From: Pseudomonas benzenivorans
GTDB lineage: Bacteria > Pseudomonadota > Gammaproteobacteria > Pseudomonadales > Pseudomonadaceae
Direction of reading: 5' to 3'
Assembly: GCF_900100495.1 (NCBI RefSeq)
Contig: NZ_FNCT01000001.1
Coordinates: 558,001 to 622,000 of the forward strand
Length of the DNA: 64,000 nt
Shown: one piece after another, positions 1 through 9,568 of the stretch
Numbering within the stretch: position 1 is the first letter of the stretch
Layout: each line of letters opens with the position of its first letter
Notes under the pieces: model-generated
Database searches by the model: none
What the model was told of the DNA's origin: nothing
Seen by the model: only the letters and a program-made list of their open reading frames with translations
Translations under genes and position numbers: made by a program

Positions 1-603
1 TTCCAACGCCGCGTGCGCCGTCTGGCCACCGGCCAGGTGACCGACGCCTTCCTCGGCTCCGACCTGATGATCGAGGACTTCGAGGGCTACAACGGGCGCA
101 TCTCCGACATGAAGTGGACCTACAAGGGCACCCGTTTCATGCTCATGCCCTTCTACAACCACAACGACCTCGCGCTGGACAGCGAAACCCACAAGGACAG
201 CGACGGCTATCAGATGGTGGCCTTCGGCGGCCAGGGCGGTTGCTTCCCCAACATCACCTGGCAGCTGCGCAAGGTCTACGAGGTGGAATCGGTGCCGGTT
301 GAGGCCAGCCATCCCCTCTCCAAGCGCGTGCACTACATGGACGCGCAGACTTTCGCCGTGTCGCGCACCATCTCCTACGACCGCAAGGGCGCGCAGTGGA
401 AGACCTTCACCATCGGCAAGGCGCACCCGGACCACCACCTGCCGAAGAACAAGGGCACCGGGGTGGCGCTGGACGACAGCTTCTCGATGATCGACGTCCA
501 GGCCATGCACTGCACCTCCGGGCATTTCAAGGGCCAGGTCGACCCAACCCTCAGCCCGCCGGAGATGTTCAGCGTGCAGCATATGCGCGCCACCGGTAAC
601 TAA
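1..603 (+). CDS. DUF1329 family protein, C-terminal part (cut by window start)
   Basis: The reading frame is open from the first base, so the true start lies outside the window and about 200 C-terminal residues are visible. Phrases such as DLMIEDFEGYNGRISDMKW and FMLMPFYNHNDLA match the end of DUF1329 proteins, which are exported and related to outer-membrane lipoprotein-sorting factors in pseudomonads. The biochemical role of the family is not firmly known; it is often found with RND exporters or degradation genes. A hairpin terminator follows directly, so this is the last gene of its transcript. The family call is from memory of its C-terminal motifs. Confidence 0.75.
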   Translation, partial: FQRRVRRLATGQVTDAFLGSDLMIEDFEGYNGRISDMKWTYKGTRFMLMPFYNHNDLALDSETHKDSDGYQMVAFGGQGGCFPNITWQLRKVYEVESVPVEASHPLSKRVHYMDAQTFAVSRTISYDRKGAQWKTFTIGKAHPDHHLPKNKGTGVALDDSFSMIDVQAMHCTSGHFKGQVDPTLSPPEMFSVQHMRATGN

Positions 604-613
604 AACCCCGCCT

Positions 614-645
614 CCAAGGCCAACCCTCGGGTTGGCCTTGTTCCT
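614..645 (+). terminator. Rho-independent terminator after DUF1329 gene
   Basis: An 11-base stem (AAGGCCAACCC / GGGTTGGCCTT) with a short loop begins about 12 bases after the stop codon and is followed by GTTCC. It would end transcription before the chemoreceptor gene. Confidence 0.75.
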
Positions 646-744
646 CAATCGCTACCGGCAAGGCCTGATCCACAACGGCGACGTCAATCGCTGCCGCTCG
701 GGGCCAGGCCATGTGCCGCTGTAACCCCACAAGGATTCGCATTG

Positions 745-2304
745 ATGGCACGGAACAACCCTCGGAGCGAAATGGCCCAGGCGCAGGATCTGCTTCTGGT
801 GCTGACCGATGCCAAAGGCGTCATTACCTATGCCAGCTCAAGCTTTTGCCACTTGGCCGGCTACAGCGAGGCGCAACTGCTGGGCCAGCCCATAGCGCGA
901 CTGCGTCACGCCGAGATGCCCGGCGGCCCCTTCAAGGACCTCTGGGAAACCCTCGGCCGCGGCCAGTCCTGGATGGGCATGCTGAAAAACCGCCGAGCCG
1001 ATGGCGAGGCGTTCTGGGTGGATGCCTATATCAGCCCCATCCTCGACAACGGCCAGGTTCTGGAGTATCAGGCGATTTACCGTCGCCCTACGGCGGACGT
1101 CATTGCCCGCGCCAGCGAGGTCTATCGCGTGCGCGCGCAAGGCAAACAACCGGCAGCCCTGCGAAAGCCAAACCCAGCACTGGCTGAGCGCCTCAGCCTA
1201 TGCGCCTGCCTGGCCTTCCTGCCCTTGATCACGCTGGCCCTGGCGCAGGCGCCGCTAATTGGCGGGCTCACCCTGCTACTGTCGGGCGCCCTGTGTTGGG
1301 CCCTGCTGCGCTGGCAGAGCCGAGCCTTCCGGGAGTTGGTGGATAGCAGCCAACGCCTGGTGCAGCACCCGATCAAACAGCTGATCTACACCGGACGGGT
1401 GGATGAGGTCGGCCAGTTACAACTCGCCATGCGCCTGCTCGAGGTGAAATTGTCCGCCATGGTGGCGCGCATCCATGACAGCAGCAGCCGGGTCGCCGAA
1501 CATGCCGGCCAGGCCACCAGCCTGATCGGCACCAGCAACGACGCCTCCCAGGAACAGCAACACGCCCTGGCCGGCATTTCCGCCGCCGTGGAGGAATTCA
1601 CCGCGACCATCCAGGAAGTAGCGAGCAACACCCTCAACGCCGCCGAGTTGGCGCAGCAGGCGCAACAGCTGGCCGATGCTGGGCGCCTGCGCGTGGGCCT
1701 GGCCCATCACAGCATCGGTCTGCTGGCCGAAACCCTGAACAGCTCGGCCCGCGCGGTGGCGACCCTGACTCAGCAAAGCCAGGCGATCGGACGCATTTTG
1801 GACGTGATCCGCGGCATCGCCGAACAGACCAACCTGCTCGCGCTGAACGCTGCCATCGAGGCTGCGCGCGCCGGAGAGAATGGCCGCGGCTTCGCCGTGG
1901 TGGCCGATGAGGTGCGCTCCCTGGCCCAGCGCACCCAGTCCTCCACCGATGAGATTCAGGCCATGATCGAGGCCTTGCGCGAGGGAACCTCCGAGGTGGT
2001 GCGGGCGATGGAGCAAGGCCAGAGCCAGTCGCAGTCCAGCGTTACCGAGGTGGATGCCGCCGCCGCGGCCTTGGTCAGCATTCTCGACACCATCGGCGCG
2101 ATCACCCAACTGAGCGCGCAAATCGCCAGTGCCAGCGACCAACAAAGCCTGGCGGCGGAAGAGATCAACCATAAGCTGCATGCCATTCATGAACTGGCCC
2201 TGCAGAGCTCTGACCAACTGCGCGATACCTTGCACTTCGCCGCGCAGGTGACCGCCCAGGCACAACGCCAACAATCCCTTGTTGGGCATCTTCTGACGGC
2301 GTAA
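745..2304 (+). CDS. Methyl-accepting chemotaxis protein with PAS domain (Aer-like)
   Basis: About 519 residues. The N-terminal part has the opening of Aer-type PAS domains ([16 protein letters not shown], then a [23 protein letters not shown] loop), which bind FAD in Aer. Two hydrophobic stretches around residues 150-190 form a membrane hairpin. The C-terminal half holds the signalling tip ([20 protein letters not shown], then [12 protein letters not shown]) that contacts CheA and CheW. It probably senses redox or oxygen and steers motility. The ATG at 745 is preferred over the TTG at 742 because the protein then begins MARNN, as in Aer homologues. It has no obvious partner here and sits alone between two terminated or oppositely oriented units. 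Confidence 0.9.
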   Translation: MARNNPRSEMAQAQDLLLVLTDAKGVITYASSSFCHLAGYSEAQLLGQPIARLRHAEMPGGPFKDLWETLGRGQSWMGMLKNRRADGEAFWVDAYISPILDNGQVLEYQAIYRRPTADVIARASEVYRVRAQGKQPAALRKPNPALAERLSLCACLAFLPLITLALAQAPLIGGLTLLLSGALCWALLRWQSRAFRELVDSSQRLVQHPIKQLIYTGRVDEVGQLQLAMRLLEVKLSAMVARIHDSSSRVAEHAGQATSLIGTSNDASQEQQHALAGISAAVEEFTATIQEVASNTLNAAELAQQAQQLADAGRLRVGLAHHSIGLLAETLNSSARAVATLTQQSQAIGRILDVIRGIAEQTNLLALNAAIEAARAGENGRGFAVVADEVRSLAQRTQSSTDEIQAMIEALREGTSEVVRAMEQGQSQSQSSVTEVDAAAAALVSILDTIGAITQLSAQIASASDQQSLAAEEINHKLHAIHELALQSSDQLRDTLHFAAQVTAQAQRQQSLVGHLLTA

Positions 2305-2529
2305 AGATCAGTAGCGTTGCTGAAGTAGCGCTGCGCTTTTCACACTGCGGCCAAGCTTGTCTGTTCAGCTCGACACTCAACAGAGCAACTTGCGACGTAC
2401 CGATGACCAGGTGTCACGTCTCCAATATAGGTTTTCTCGGGTTCAGGTAGAACGTCGGAAACCTATGATTCACGGGACACTTTCAGCCTCCTGAAGAAAG
2501 CTTTTGACACAGGCTGCGAGCGTTTTTAT

Positions 2530-2899
2530 TCAGTGATAGCCATGCTCATGGGTCACCTTGCCCCGGAACACGTAATAGCTCCAGGCGGTGTACATCAGGA
2601 TGAAGGGGATGATGAACAGCGCGCCGACCAGTGCGAAGCCTTGGCTCTGCGGCGGCGCGGCGGCGGCCCAGATGGATATCGAGGGCGGGATGATGTTCGG
2701 CCACAGACTGATGCCCAGGCCGCTGTAGCCGAGGAAGATCAGCACCAGGGTGAGCACGAACGGCGAGTAGTGGGCGTTGTTCTTCACCGCGCGCAGCAGG
2801 GCCAGGGTACAGACCAGCACCAACACCGGCACCGGCAGGAACCAGAACAGATTGGGCAGGCTGAACCAGCGCTGGGCGATGGCCCACCGCGCACCCGCA
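2530..2899 (-). pseudogene. cioB: cioB/cydB fragment (cytochrome bd oxidase subunit II, last ~120 codons)
   Basis: The minus strand encodes RWFSLPNLFWFLPVPVLVLV and runs to an ending VTHEHGYH with a stop at 2530-2532. This matches the C-terminal membrane helices of subunit II of the cyanide-insensitive bd oxidase. The first two thirds of the gene, start codon included, are missing. The fragment is joined at about 2890-2910 to the subunit I gene in another frame, so no normal subunit II can be made. Either about 1.1 kb was deleted in the genome or an assembly collapsed; the sequence cannot tell which. Confidence 0.8.
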
Positions 2900-3934
2900 G
2901 CACAGGCTCCAGATCCCGGTGAGGACCATCAGCATGCCCAGGCCGACCATCACCCGGAACGACCAGAACACGATGCTCGAGTTGGGTCGATCTTCCGGCG
3001 GGAATTCCTTCAGCGCCGGGACCTGCTTATCCAGGCGGTGGGTCAGGATCAGGCTGCCGAGGGCGGGAATCTCCAGCTTGAAGCGGGTTTCCTCGCGCCC
3101 CATGTCCGGCCAGCCGAACAGGATCAGCGGGGTCGGCTCGTCACCGACGTTTTCCCAGTGGCCCTCGATCGCGGCGATCTTCGCCGGCTGATGTTTTAGG
3201 GTATTGAGGCCATGGAAGTCACCGATGACCGCCTGGATCGGTGCAACGATCAAGGCCATCCACATGGCCATCGAGAGCATCTTGCGGATCGCCGGGTTGT
3301 CCCGCCCGCGCAGCAGGTGCCAGGCCGCCGAGGCGCCGACGAAGAAGGCAGTGGCAACAAAGGCCGCAGTGGCCATATGCGCCAGCCGGTAGAGGAATGA
3401 CGGGTTGAACACCACCGCGAACCAGTCCACCGGAATCACCCTCCCATCGATGATCTCGAAGCCTTGCGGGGTCTGCATCCAGCTGTTCGAGGCGAGAATC
3501 CAAAAGGCTGAGATCAGCGTGCCGATAGCCACCATCAGCGTGGAGAAGAAGTGCAGTCCCGGCCCCACGCGGTTCCAGCCGAATAGCATGACGCCGAGGA
3601 AGCCCGCCTCGAGGAAGAAGGCGATGAGTACCTCGTAGGTAAGCAAGGGGCCAGTGATACTGCCGGCAAAATCAGAGAAAGCACTCCAGTTGGTGCCGAA
3701 TTGATAGGCCATCACCAGGCCGGAAACCACGCCCATGCCGAAGTTGACGGCGAAGATCTTCGACCAGAAATGGTAGAGGTCGCGGTAGACCTCCTGCTGC
3801 GTCTTCAGCCACAGGCCTTCCAACACCGCCAGATAGCTGGCTAGGCCGATGGTGATGGCCGGGAAGATAATGTGGAATGAGATGGTGAACGCAAACTGGA
3901 TTCGGGCCAGGTCGACAGCCTCCAAGCCAAACAT
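2900..3934 (-). pseudogene. cioA: cioA/cydA fragment (cytochrome bd oxidase subunit I, first ~345 codons)
   Basis: The frame starts MFGLEAVDLARIQFAFTISF, the typical opening of CioA; the first conserved heme-ligand His lies in that first helix. It continues through the quinol-binding side to MVGLGMLMVLTGIWSL and then leaves the family. The downstream sequence belongs to subunit II, and the chimeric frame runs on as nonsense to 2546. CioA is normally about 480 residues, so the last four or so helices are absent. Subunits I and II of this quinol oxidase reduce oxygen at high affinity and resist cyanide; this copy should be inactive. No other terminal oxidase is seen in the window. Confidence 0.85.
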
Positions 3935-4027
3935 AACTACACCTCATCAGCTATAGGAAGTCTGGCCTAAGCTGGCTCCGGCCTTGGTGCATGCGGTAAC
4001 TCTACCCATGTGGCCCGTAGACCCGGC

Positions 4028-6342
4028 TCAGGATGTTTTTTTGAGCAATTGCAGGACGTCAGCGGGCCGTATCGGCAGGTGGCGAAGTCGAGCGCCGACG
4101 GCAGCGAAAATCGCATTGCCGATCGCGGGACCGACCACTGTGGTAGCGGGCTCACCCAGGCCGACCGCGGCTTCGGTGCTCGGGAGGAATTCGATCTCCA
4201 TCTCGGGGACGTCACCCATCCGCAACGGCGTGTAGGTGTCGAGATTGGTGTCCTTCACCTCCCCTTTCTCGATCTGCGTGCCTTCGTGCAGCGTCATGCT
4301 CACGCCCCAGAGGGCGGCCCCCTCCATCTGCGCGAGAGCGCCATCGGGATGCACAATGGTGCCCGCGTCGACAACGATGGTGAGTTTTTCCAGCTTCACC
4401 ACGCCGCTGGCACGATCAACCTTCACGCGGGCCACGCAGGCGAGCCAGGTCGGCATGCCGCGCTCCTGACCGAAGGTGGTGGCGATGCCCAGCCCGCTGT
4501 CTGCCGGCAGTGTGCCGCCCCAGTTGGTTTTTTCCGCTGCGCGCTTGAGCACCTTGGCCTGACGGGTGGCGCCGCCGACTGCATTGGGTGCGCTACCGGC
4601 GTTCCTGCCTTTGCCATCGAGCAGGGCGAGGCGGAAGGCGAGCGGATCGGCATCGACCGAGTGGGCGGCCTCATCCATGAAGCACTCCAGGGCCCAGTTG
4701 GTCCAGCCCGGCCCAACCGAACGCAACCAACCGGGTCGGAAGGTGCGGTTGGCGAGGTCGTTGGACAGGGCGCGTACCCGATGCGCGCCGACCGAATACC
4801 AGTGGTCGGCCCCGGCTATCGCGAAGGGGTCGTAAGGCACGCCATTCGCGCCCTTGGGCATGAAGTCCGGCACCATGATCTGGGTCGGCCAGCCAGCGGC
4901 GGCATGATGCTCCATGGCAATTACGCTGCCGCCTTCGCCGAAGGCCAGGCGCAGGCGTTGGATCGAGGGCGAACGGATGGAGTCGAAGCGCACATCGTCG
5001 GCGCGGGTGCAGAGCATCTTCACCGGCTTGCCGATGGCTTTGGCCGCCAGCGCCGCCGGCACGGCATAGTCGCCGTTGAGCCTGCGCCCGAAGCCGCCGC
5101 CTAACAGATAGCTGCGCATGATGATCTTGTCCTGGCCGACCCCGAGCGCCTTCGCCAGTACCGGCAGGATCAGCGACTGCCACTGGTTGCCGGTGTGGAT
5201 TTCCCAGATACCGTCCTTCTCGAACGCCAGTGCGTTGAGCGGTTCCAGTTGGAAGTGCAGGACGCTCGCCGTGCTGTAGGTACGCTCCAAGGTCGATTTC
5301 GCCTTGGCGAATGCTTCGTCGACACCTTCATCGGGCCATACCAGGGAGCCGACCGCGGGATCGTCGATCAGTTTGGCGCCGTGGTCGAGCAGGTCCTGCT
5401 CCGACACGTTGGCCGTGTCGCCTGCAGCCCAGGTCACCTGCATTTTTTCAGCTGCACTATTGGCGGCGGTGAAGGAGTCGGCATACACCATCACCCAGCC
5501 TGGCACCGTGCCGGAGGGGTCATCGAGGGCGATGCTCTTGAGGTAGCCTTTCACGCTTTTGGCGGCGGAATCGTCGATGGACACCACCTTGGCGCCGTAG
5601 CGTGTGGGCGGCAGCAGCGGGCGGGCATGGACCATGCCCTCGACGCGCGCATCGATGCCATAGCGGGCGCTGCCGTCGGTCTTCGAGGGGACATCGATGG
5701 CCAGGGTTTCCTTGCCGATCAGCCGTCGCTCGGTCGGTTTCTTGAGCGGGATTCGTTTGAGTTCATCCGCCGTAAGGCTGCGGGTGAGGTCGCCGCGCTG
5801 GACGATCTCGGCATAACTGATCGACCGCTTGCCGGCCTGGACCCTGCTGTTGCGTGCGGTGCAGGCAGCGGGTGCAACGCCGAGCAGCCTGGCGCCCTCC
5901 TCGATCAGGGCGATGCGGCCGGCGGCACCAGCCTGGCTTAGTGGCTCGAAGCTCTGCCACACGGACCAGCTGCCGCCGGTGACCATCAGCCCCCATTTGG
6001 GATGGGTGTCGACGTAGTTCAGGCGCACCGACTGCCAATCCGCCTCCAGCTCGTCGGCGACGATGCGTGCCAGCGCGGTGCCGACATGCTGGCCCATCTC
6101 GGCCTTGGCGATGTTGACGGTGACGAGGCCGTCATGATCGATGCGATACCAGAGGGTCGGCTCGAAGTTCTGGCTGGCGATGGCTTCGGCGGGATCGAGA
6201 AGCCCAAGGCCGGAACAGGAAAACGCCGGGTGAAGCCCGCGCTCGTGGCGCCGATCAGGAAGCCACGGCGTGAGATCGCAACCCCTTGGCCACCCGCCTC
6301 CTGCGGGTCATTCACGAACTTATTCATGGGCTGTGCCTTCAT
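4028..6342 (-). pseudogene. Molybdopterin-binding subunit of membrane aldehyde dehydrogenase (frameshifted)
   Basis: This is the large subunit of the isoquinoline 1-oxidoreductase/aldehyde dehydrogenase branch of the xanthine oxidase family. The start at 6342 gives a twin-arginine signal (SRRGFLIGATSAGF). After GFT the frame is wrong by one base near 6227-6230 (ACCCGGCG where ACCCTGGCG would be expected). Adding one base restores GFTLAFSCSGLGLL and a continuous 771-residue protein down to the stop at 4028. The C-terminal GLGEP contains the expected catalytic glutamate. The start overlaps the end of the 2Fe-2S gene by 23 bases, as in a coupled operon. It is either a recent loss of function or a sequencing error; the rest of the gene shows no decay. 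Confidence 0.85.
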
Positions 6343-6808
6343 GGACTGTGCCGCTTCTCAACTCTGCCGCGGCGAGCTTGATCGCCTGGCGGATGCGTAC
6401 ATAGGCCATGCAGCGGCACAGGCTACCGTTCATGACGGCGTCGATGTCTTGGTCGCTCGGATCAGGGAAGTCCTTGAGCAGCGTGGCCGCCTGCATGATC
6501 TGACCCGACTGGCAGTAACCGCATTGGGGCGCCTGCGTCGCGATCCAGGCTTTCTGCAGCGGGTGTTGGCCTTTGGGATCGAGCCCCTCGATAGTCGTGA
6601 CCCGCGCATTAGCCACGGCGCCCAGCGGGGTGATGCAGGAGCGGATGGCGCGGCCATCGATGTGCAGGGTACAGGCCCCGCACAGGCCGATCCCGCAGCC
6701 GAATTTGGTGCCGGTCAGGCCGAGGTCGTCACGGATCACCCAAAGCAGCGGGGTATCGTCGGCCACCTCGACCGAGACGTCCCGACCATTGAGTTCGAAT
6801 CTGGTCAT
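6320..6808 (-). CDS. 2Fe-2S subunit of aldehyde dehydrogenase (IorA-like)
   Basis: This 162-residue protein has the two [2Fe-2S] sites of the family. The plant-ferredoxin-type site is CGIGLCGACTLHIDGRAIRSC-like near residues 40-60, and the helical site combines CGYCQSG with CRCMAY near residues 100-140. It passes electrons from the molybdenum subunit to the cytochrome c encoded just upstream. It is the middle gene of a leftward three-gene set: cytochrome c, this gene, then the large subunit. The gap to the cytochrome gene is only 28 bases. The full set resembles the three-subunit aldehyde dehydrogenases that donate electrons to the quinone pool from the periplasm. Confidence 0.9.
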   Translation of the reverse strand: MTRFELNGRDVSVEVADDTPLLWVIRDDLGLTGTKFGCGIGLCGACTLHIDGRAIRSCITPLGAVANARVTTIEGLDPKGQHPLQKAWIATQAPQCGYCQSGQIMQAATLLKDFPDPSDQDIDAVMNGSLCRCMAYVRIRQAIKLAAAELRSGTVHEGTAHE

Positions 6809-6836
6809 GATCTTGCGACTCCGAACAACGTTTCCA

Positions 6837-8150
6837 TCAAGGGCTCAGGTCAGCAGAGCCAGCACTTTCCCTGCGGATTGCCGCCACCCTCGCTTCCAGC
6901 TGCTCCCAGGCGGGCAGCTCGGTGCGTGTTCGGCGCAGATAGTCGGCAATCTTCGCGATTTCGCCATCGTTCAGCGCCTGCGAGAAAGCCGGCATGAGCA
7001 CGTTGGGGATGCCTTCTTCCAGACCTATTCCAGCCATCACGATATGGATGAACGTGTCGGGGGTGGCCGCGGTGAGCGCACTGTTGAGGGCAAGCTCCGG
7101 TCGCACGCTGAGAGGCGTCGTTGCGCTGTTGTAGTGGCATGACCCGCAGGCTGCCCAGTACAGGACGGCTCCGGCGTCGGGTTCCAGGCGGCTGCCGAGA
7201 GCGGAGGTCGCCAGCGCTTTGGCCAGCGCTTCATCGCTGCCTGTCTTCAGTGCGGAGGAGCCGTTGAGGTCGGCAAAATAGACGGATATTGCCTGGATAT
7301 CGGCGTCGGGAAGCCTGCCCAGGTCGTGCACGACGTCCGACATCTTGCCCGCGGCAACGCCGTGCAGGGCAGTCGCTCCGCTGCGCAGGTAGGTGAACAG
7401 CTCGTCTTGGGTCCAGGGTAGCGGTGTGGTATTGGCAGCCGTCAGTGCCGGCGCGAACCAGCCTTCGATCATCGCGCCCGCGTAGCTGTCGTCAGCGGCT
7501 TTCTCGGCGCCCAGCACGTTGCGTGGCGTGTGGCAGGCGGCGCAATGGCTCAAGCCCTCGGCGAGATAGGCGCCGCGGTTCCATGCTTCGCTCTTGCCGG
7601 CGACCGGCCGATAGCGGCCCTGGTCCATAAACAGCAGCTTCCAGCCGGCTTGCAGGACGCGGATGTTGAAGGGGAACGGCAGGGTATTGCGCTGCGCCGG
7701 CGCGCTCACCGGCTCACGCGTCATGAGGAAGGCATAGAGTGCCCTCACATCCTCGTCGGCGACCTTGGTGAAGTAGTCGTAGGGGAATGCGGGATAAAGA
7801 TGCGAACCATCGCGAGAGACGCCTTCGTGCATCGCACGCATGAATGCCGCCTCGGACCAGCGGCCGATTCCGCTATCCGGGTCGGGTGTGATGTTGGTCG
7901 AATAGATGACACCGAAGGGGGTAGGCATTCCATAGCCGCCGGCATAGGGCTGTCCGCCCTTCACCGTGTGGCAGGTCGCGCAGTAGCCTGCGCCGGCCAA
8001 GGCTTCACCCTTGGCAACCAGCTCGGCGGGGAAGCCCGCAACCGAGCCCGGAGCGATGGGGGCGATGGTCGGCCGCCAGACCAGGGCGAAAAACAACGCC
8101 GCACCCAGGACGACCAGAATTGCCAAGCCGATGTAGATCCGCTTAATCAA
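6837..8150 (-). CDS. Triheme cytochrome c subunit of membrane dehydrogenase
   Basis: There are three heme-binding CxxCH motifs, CATCH, CAACH and CGSCH, spread over three cytochrome c domains. An N-terminal membrane anchor (IYIGLAILVVLGAALFFALV) precedes them. This is the layout of the cytochrome subunit of alcohol, gluconate and aldehyde dehydrogenases. I place the start at the TTG at 8150 (LIKRIYIG). The frame stays open upstream to an ATG at 8252, but that stretch crosses the hairpin terminator at 8193-8222 and shows no family similarity, so it is unlikely to be coding. The gene lies next to the probable edge of the mobile region, and its native promoter or first codon may have been displaced. 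Confidence 0.85.
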   Translation of the reverse strand: MIKRIYIGLAILVVLGAALFFALVWRPTIAPIAPGSVAGFPAELVAKGEALAGAGYCATCHTVKGGQPYAGGYGMPTPFGVIYSTNITPDPDSGIGRWSEAAFMRAMHEGVSRDGSHLYPAFPYDYFTKVADEDVRALYAFLMTREPVSAPAQRNTLPFPFNIRVLQAGWKLLFMDQGRYRPVAGKSEAWNRGAYLAEGLSHCAACHTPRNVLGAEKAADDSYAGAMIEGWFAPALTAANTTPLPWTQDELFTYLRSGATALHGVAAGKMSDVVHDLGRLPDADIQAISVYFADLNGSSALKTGSDEALAKALATSALGSRLEPDAGAVLYWAACGSCHYNSATTPLSVRPELALNSALTAATPDTFIHIVMAGIGLEEGIPNVLMPAFSQALNDGEIAKIADYLRRTRTELPAWEQLEARVAAIRRESAGSADLSP

Positions 8151-8192
8151 GACCGGGCAGTGTCCATTTATAGCCGTTATGGGCCATAAAAT

Positions 8193-8222
8193 GAAAAACC
8201 CGCCTTTGATGGGCGGGTCTTC
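8193..8222 (-). terminator. Hairpin terminator downstream of the recombinase gene
   Basis: The stem ACCCGCC / GGCGGGT has a 7-base loop and, read on the minus strand, is followed by TTTTTC. It is placed to stop transcripts leaving the recombinase gene that ends at 8383. It lies 43 bases upstream of the cytochrome start. Confidence 0.7.
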
Positions 8223-8382
8223 GGGTGTCTCCAAGGGGAGGCCATGGGCCAACTAATTCTCGGAGCAAGCGCGAGAATAATACTCCCTTTCTTCAGTCAG
8301 CGCTAAGAGCAGAACTAGCGAGACACTAGTCACCTAACCAGAATGACGGAGCACCGCTAACGCGCAGCAATAGGTTGAGTCG

Positions 8383-9423
8383 CTAGTGGCTCGGTACTCC
8401 CACCTGTCGCTGACCCACTGGTTGGAGCTTCTCAGGCAGACTCGCCGTATCACCAGCTAACCCCGCCGCCGGACTCAGTTGCCCAGGGAACACTCCAACG
8501 CTCTCAATGTAACGCATTGCAGATTGCCCATCTGTCCAGCCGACATGCGCCATTAGAGCTTTAAGATCCCAGCCACTACGGGTAGCCCAGGTCGCAAAGC
8601 CCCGGCGTAGAGAGTGGCTGCTATAAAGTTCGGCGGGAAGCCCAGCGCCTGCCAGCACTGATCGTAATATAGGAATCACGCTGTTCGGGTGCAACCCGAT
8701 GTCACCCAGCCGTCCCCAACGGTCAATACTGCGGAACACCGGGCCGTGAGCGATCCCGGCCACACTGATCCAATCGACATAGGCGTGTACCGGACAAAGC
8801 CTGGCTAACGCCGGCGCACGGAAGGTCTGCCCTTGGCTATCACGGTCCCCTTTACTGCTGGGTAAAAACAGCTCCATCCCCTCCCCGGTCCGAACCTGGA
8901 TGAACTCAACCCGCAGGCGGCAAAGATCATCACTGCGAAAGGCTCGCCAGAAGCCCATCAGCAGCAATGCACGATCCCGCCAGCACCGCATCAAGCGCGG
9001 CAAATCATGGTCCGCTCGCGCTTGCTCGCCGGACTGCTCCAGCCAAGCGACGCATTGCTCAAGCTGACGCAGTTGTAAGGGTTCAGCTTGCTTCTCCTGG
9101 CGCGGATGCAGCGTGCGGATGCCTTTCAATACCTGCCGTACCAGCGGCGTCTTGGTGGGATCGGGGAAGCCCTGGCTGACGTGCCATTGAGCCAGTGCTG
9201 CGAGGCGCAACTTGAGCGTATTACTCGACAAGGTGCCGGCGTGATCCACCAGGTAGCGAACGACAGCATCGCTGGTGGCAGGCAGGAAGCCACCCCAGTT
9301 GACCTCAAAATGCTCAATGGCCTGCTGATAGCTGCGCCGGGTATTGGCCCGTGTGCCGGCCTGCAGATAGCGCTCTACCTTGTCATTCACGCTGCCGCCC
9401 CTGGGTGTACTGGCTTTGGACAC
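8383..9423 (-). CDS. tnpS: Tyrosine recombinase, TnpS-like cointegrate resolvase
   Basis: This 346-residue tyrosine recombinase shows the catalytic set: R163 (AFRSDDL), K191 in LPSSKGD, H270xxR273 (HSLRRGF), H293 (HVGWTD) and Y305 (MRYIE). An N-terminal SAM-like DNA-binding domain covers about residues 12-105. Its length, its neighbour and its divergent layout match TnpS of the Tn4651/Tn4652 transposons, which resolves cointegrates together with TnpT. The start ATG at 9423 faces the partner gene across about 145 bases. A hairpin terminator lies 160 bases past the stop. A phage or island integrase is the alternative, but the TnpT-like partner argues against it. Confidence 0.75.
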   Translation of the reverse strand: MSKASTPRGGSVNDKVERYLQAGTRANTRRSYQQAIEHFEVNWGGFLPATSDAVVRYLVDHAGTLSSNTLKLRLAALAQWHVSQGFPDPTKTPLVRQVLKGIRTLHPRQEKQAEPLQLRQLEQCVAWLEQSGEQARADHDLPRLMRCWRDRALLLMGFWRAFRSDDLCRLRVEFIQVRTGEGMELFLPSSKGDRDSQGQTFRAPALARLCPVHAYVDWISVAGIAHGPVFRSIDRWGRLGDIGLHPNSVIPILRSVLAGAGLPAELYSSHSLRRGFATWATRSGWDLKALMAHVGWTDGQSAMRYIESVGVFPGQLSPAAGLAGDTASLPEKLQPVGQRQVGVPSH

Positions 9424-9568
9424 AAATCATGACCCAAAACGCTCTGACACTTGATAATTCGTGATTACCCAATTTTAGAATAAGCATGATATTGAAGGGA
9501 AATTCTTGATAAAGTGCTATGTATATACATGGTACGTACCACAGAACGAAATCGTCAGGAGTCCCAAT
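9424..9568. promoter_or_regulatory. Divergent tnpS/tnpT promoter and probable resolution site
   Basis: The gap contains two abutting perfect palindromes, ATGTATATACAT at 9519-9530 and GGTACGTACC at 9531-9540. In Tn4651/Tn4652 the resolution site lies between tnpS and tnpT, and paired palindromes suit recombinase or TnpT binding. Both genes must also start transcription here, so the site could be autoregulatory. No activity can be shown from sequence alone. Confidence 0.5.

Noticed and set aside
2546..2899. A genuine CioA C-terminal extension in the frame ending at 2546
   Set aside because: The residues after WSL are arginine- and proline-rich, not membrane helices; the other frame clearly encodes CioB.
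8161..8175. TGTCCATTTATAGCC as the left terminal repeat of the tni element
   Set aside because: It starts with TGT next to the cytochrome gene, but no complementary ACA-ended sequence was found near 14800-15200 or 10562-10998.
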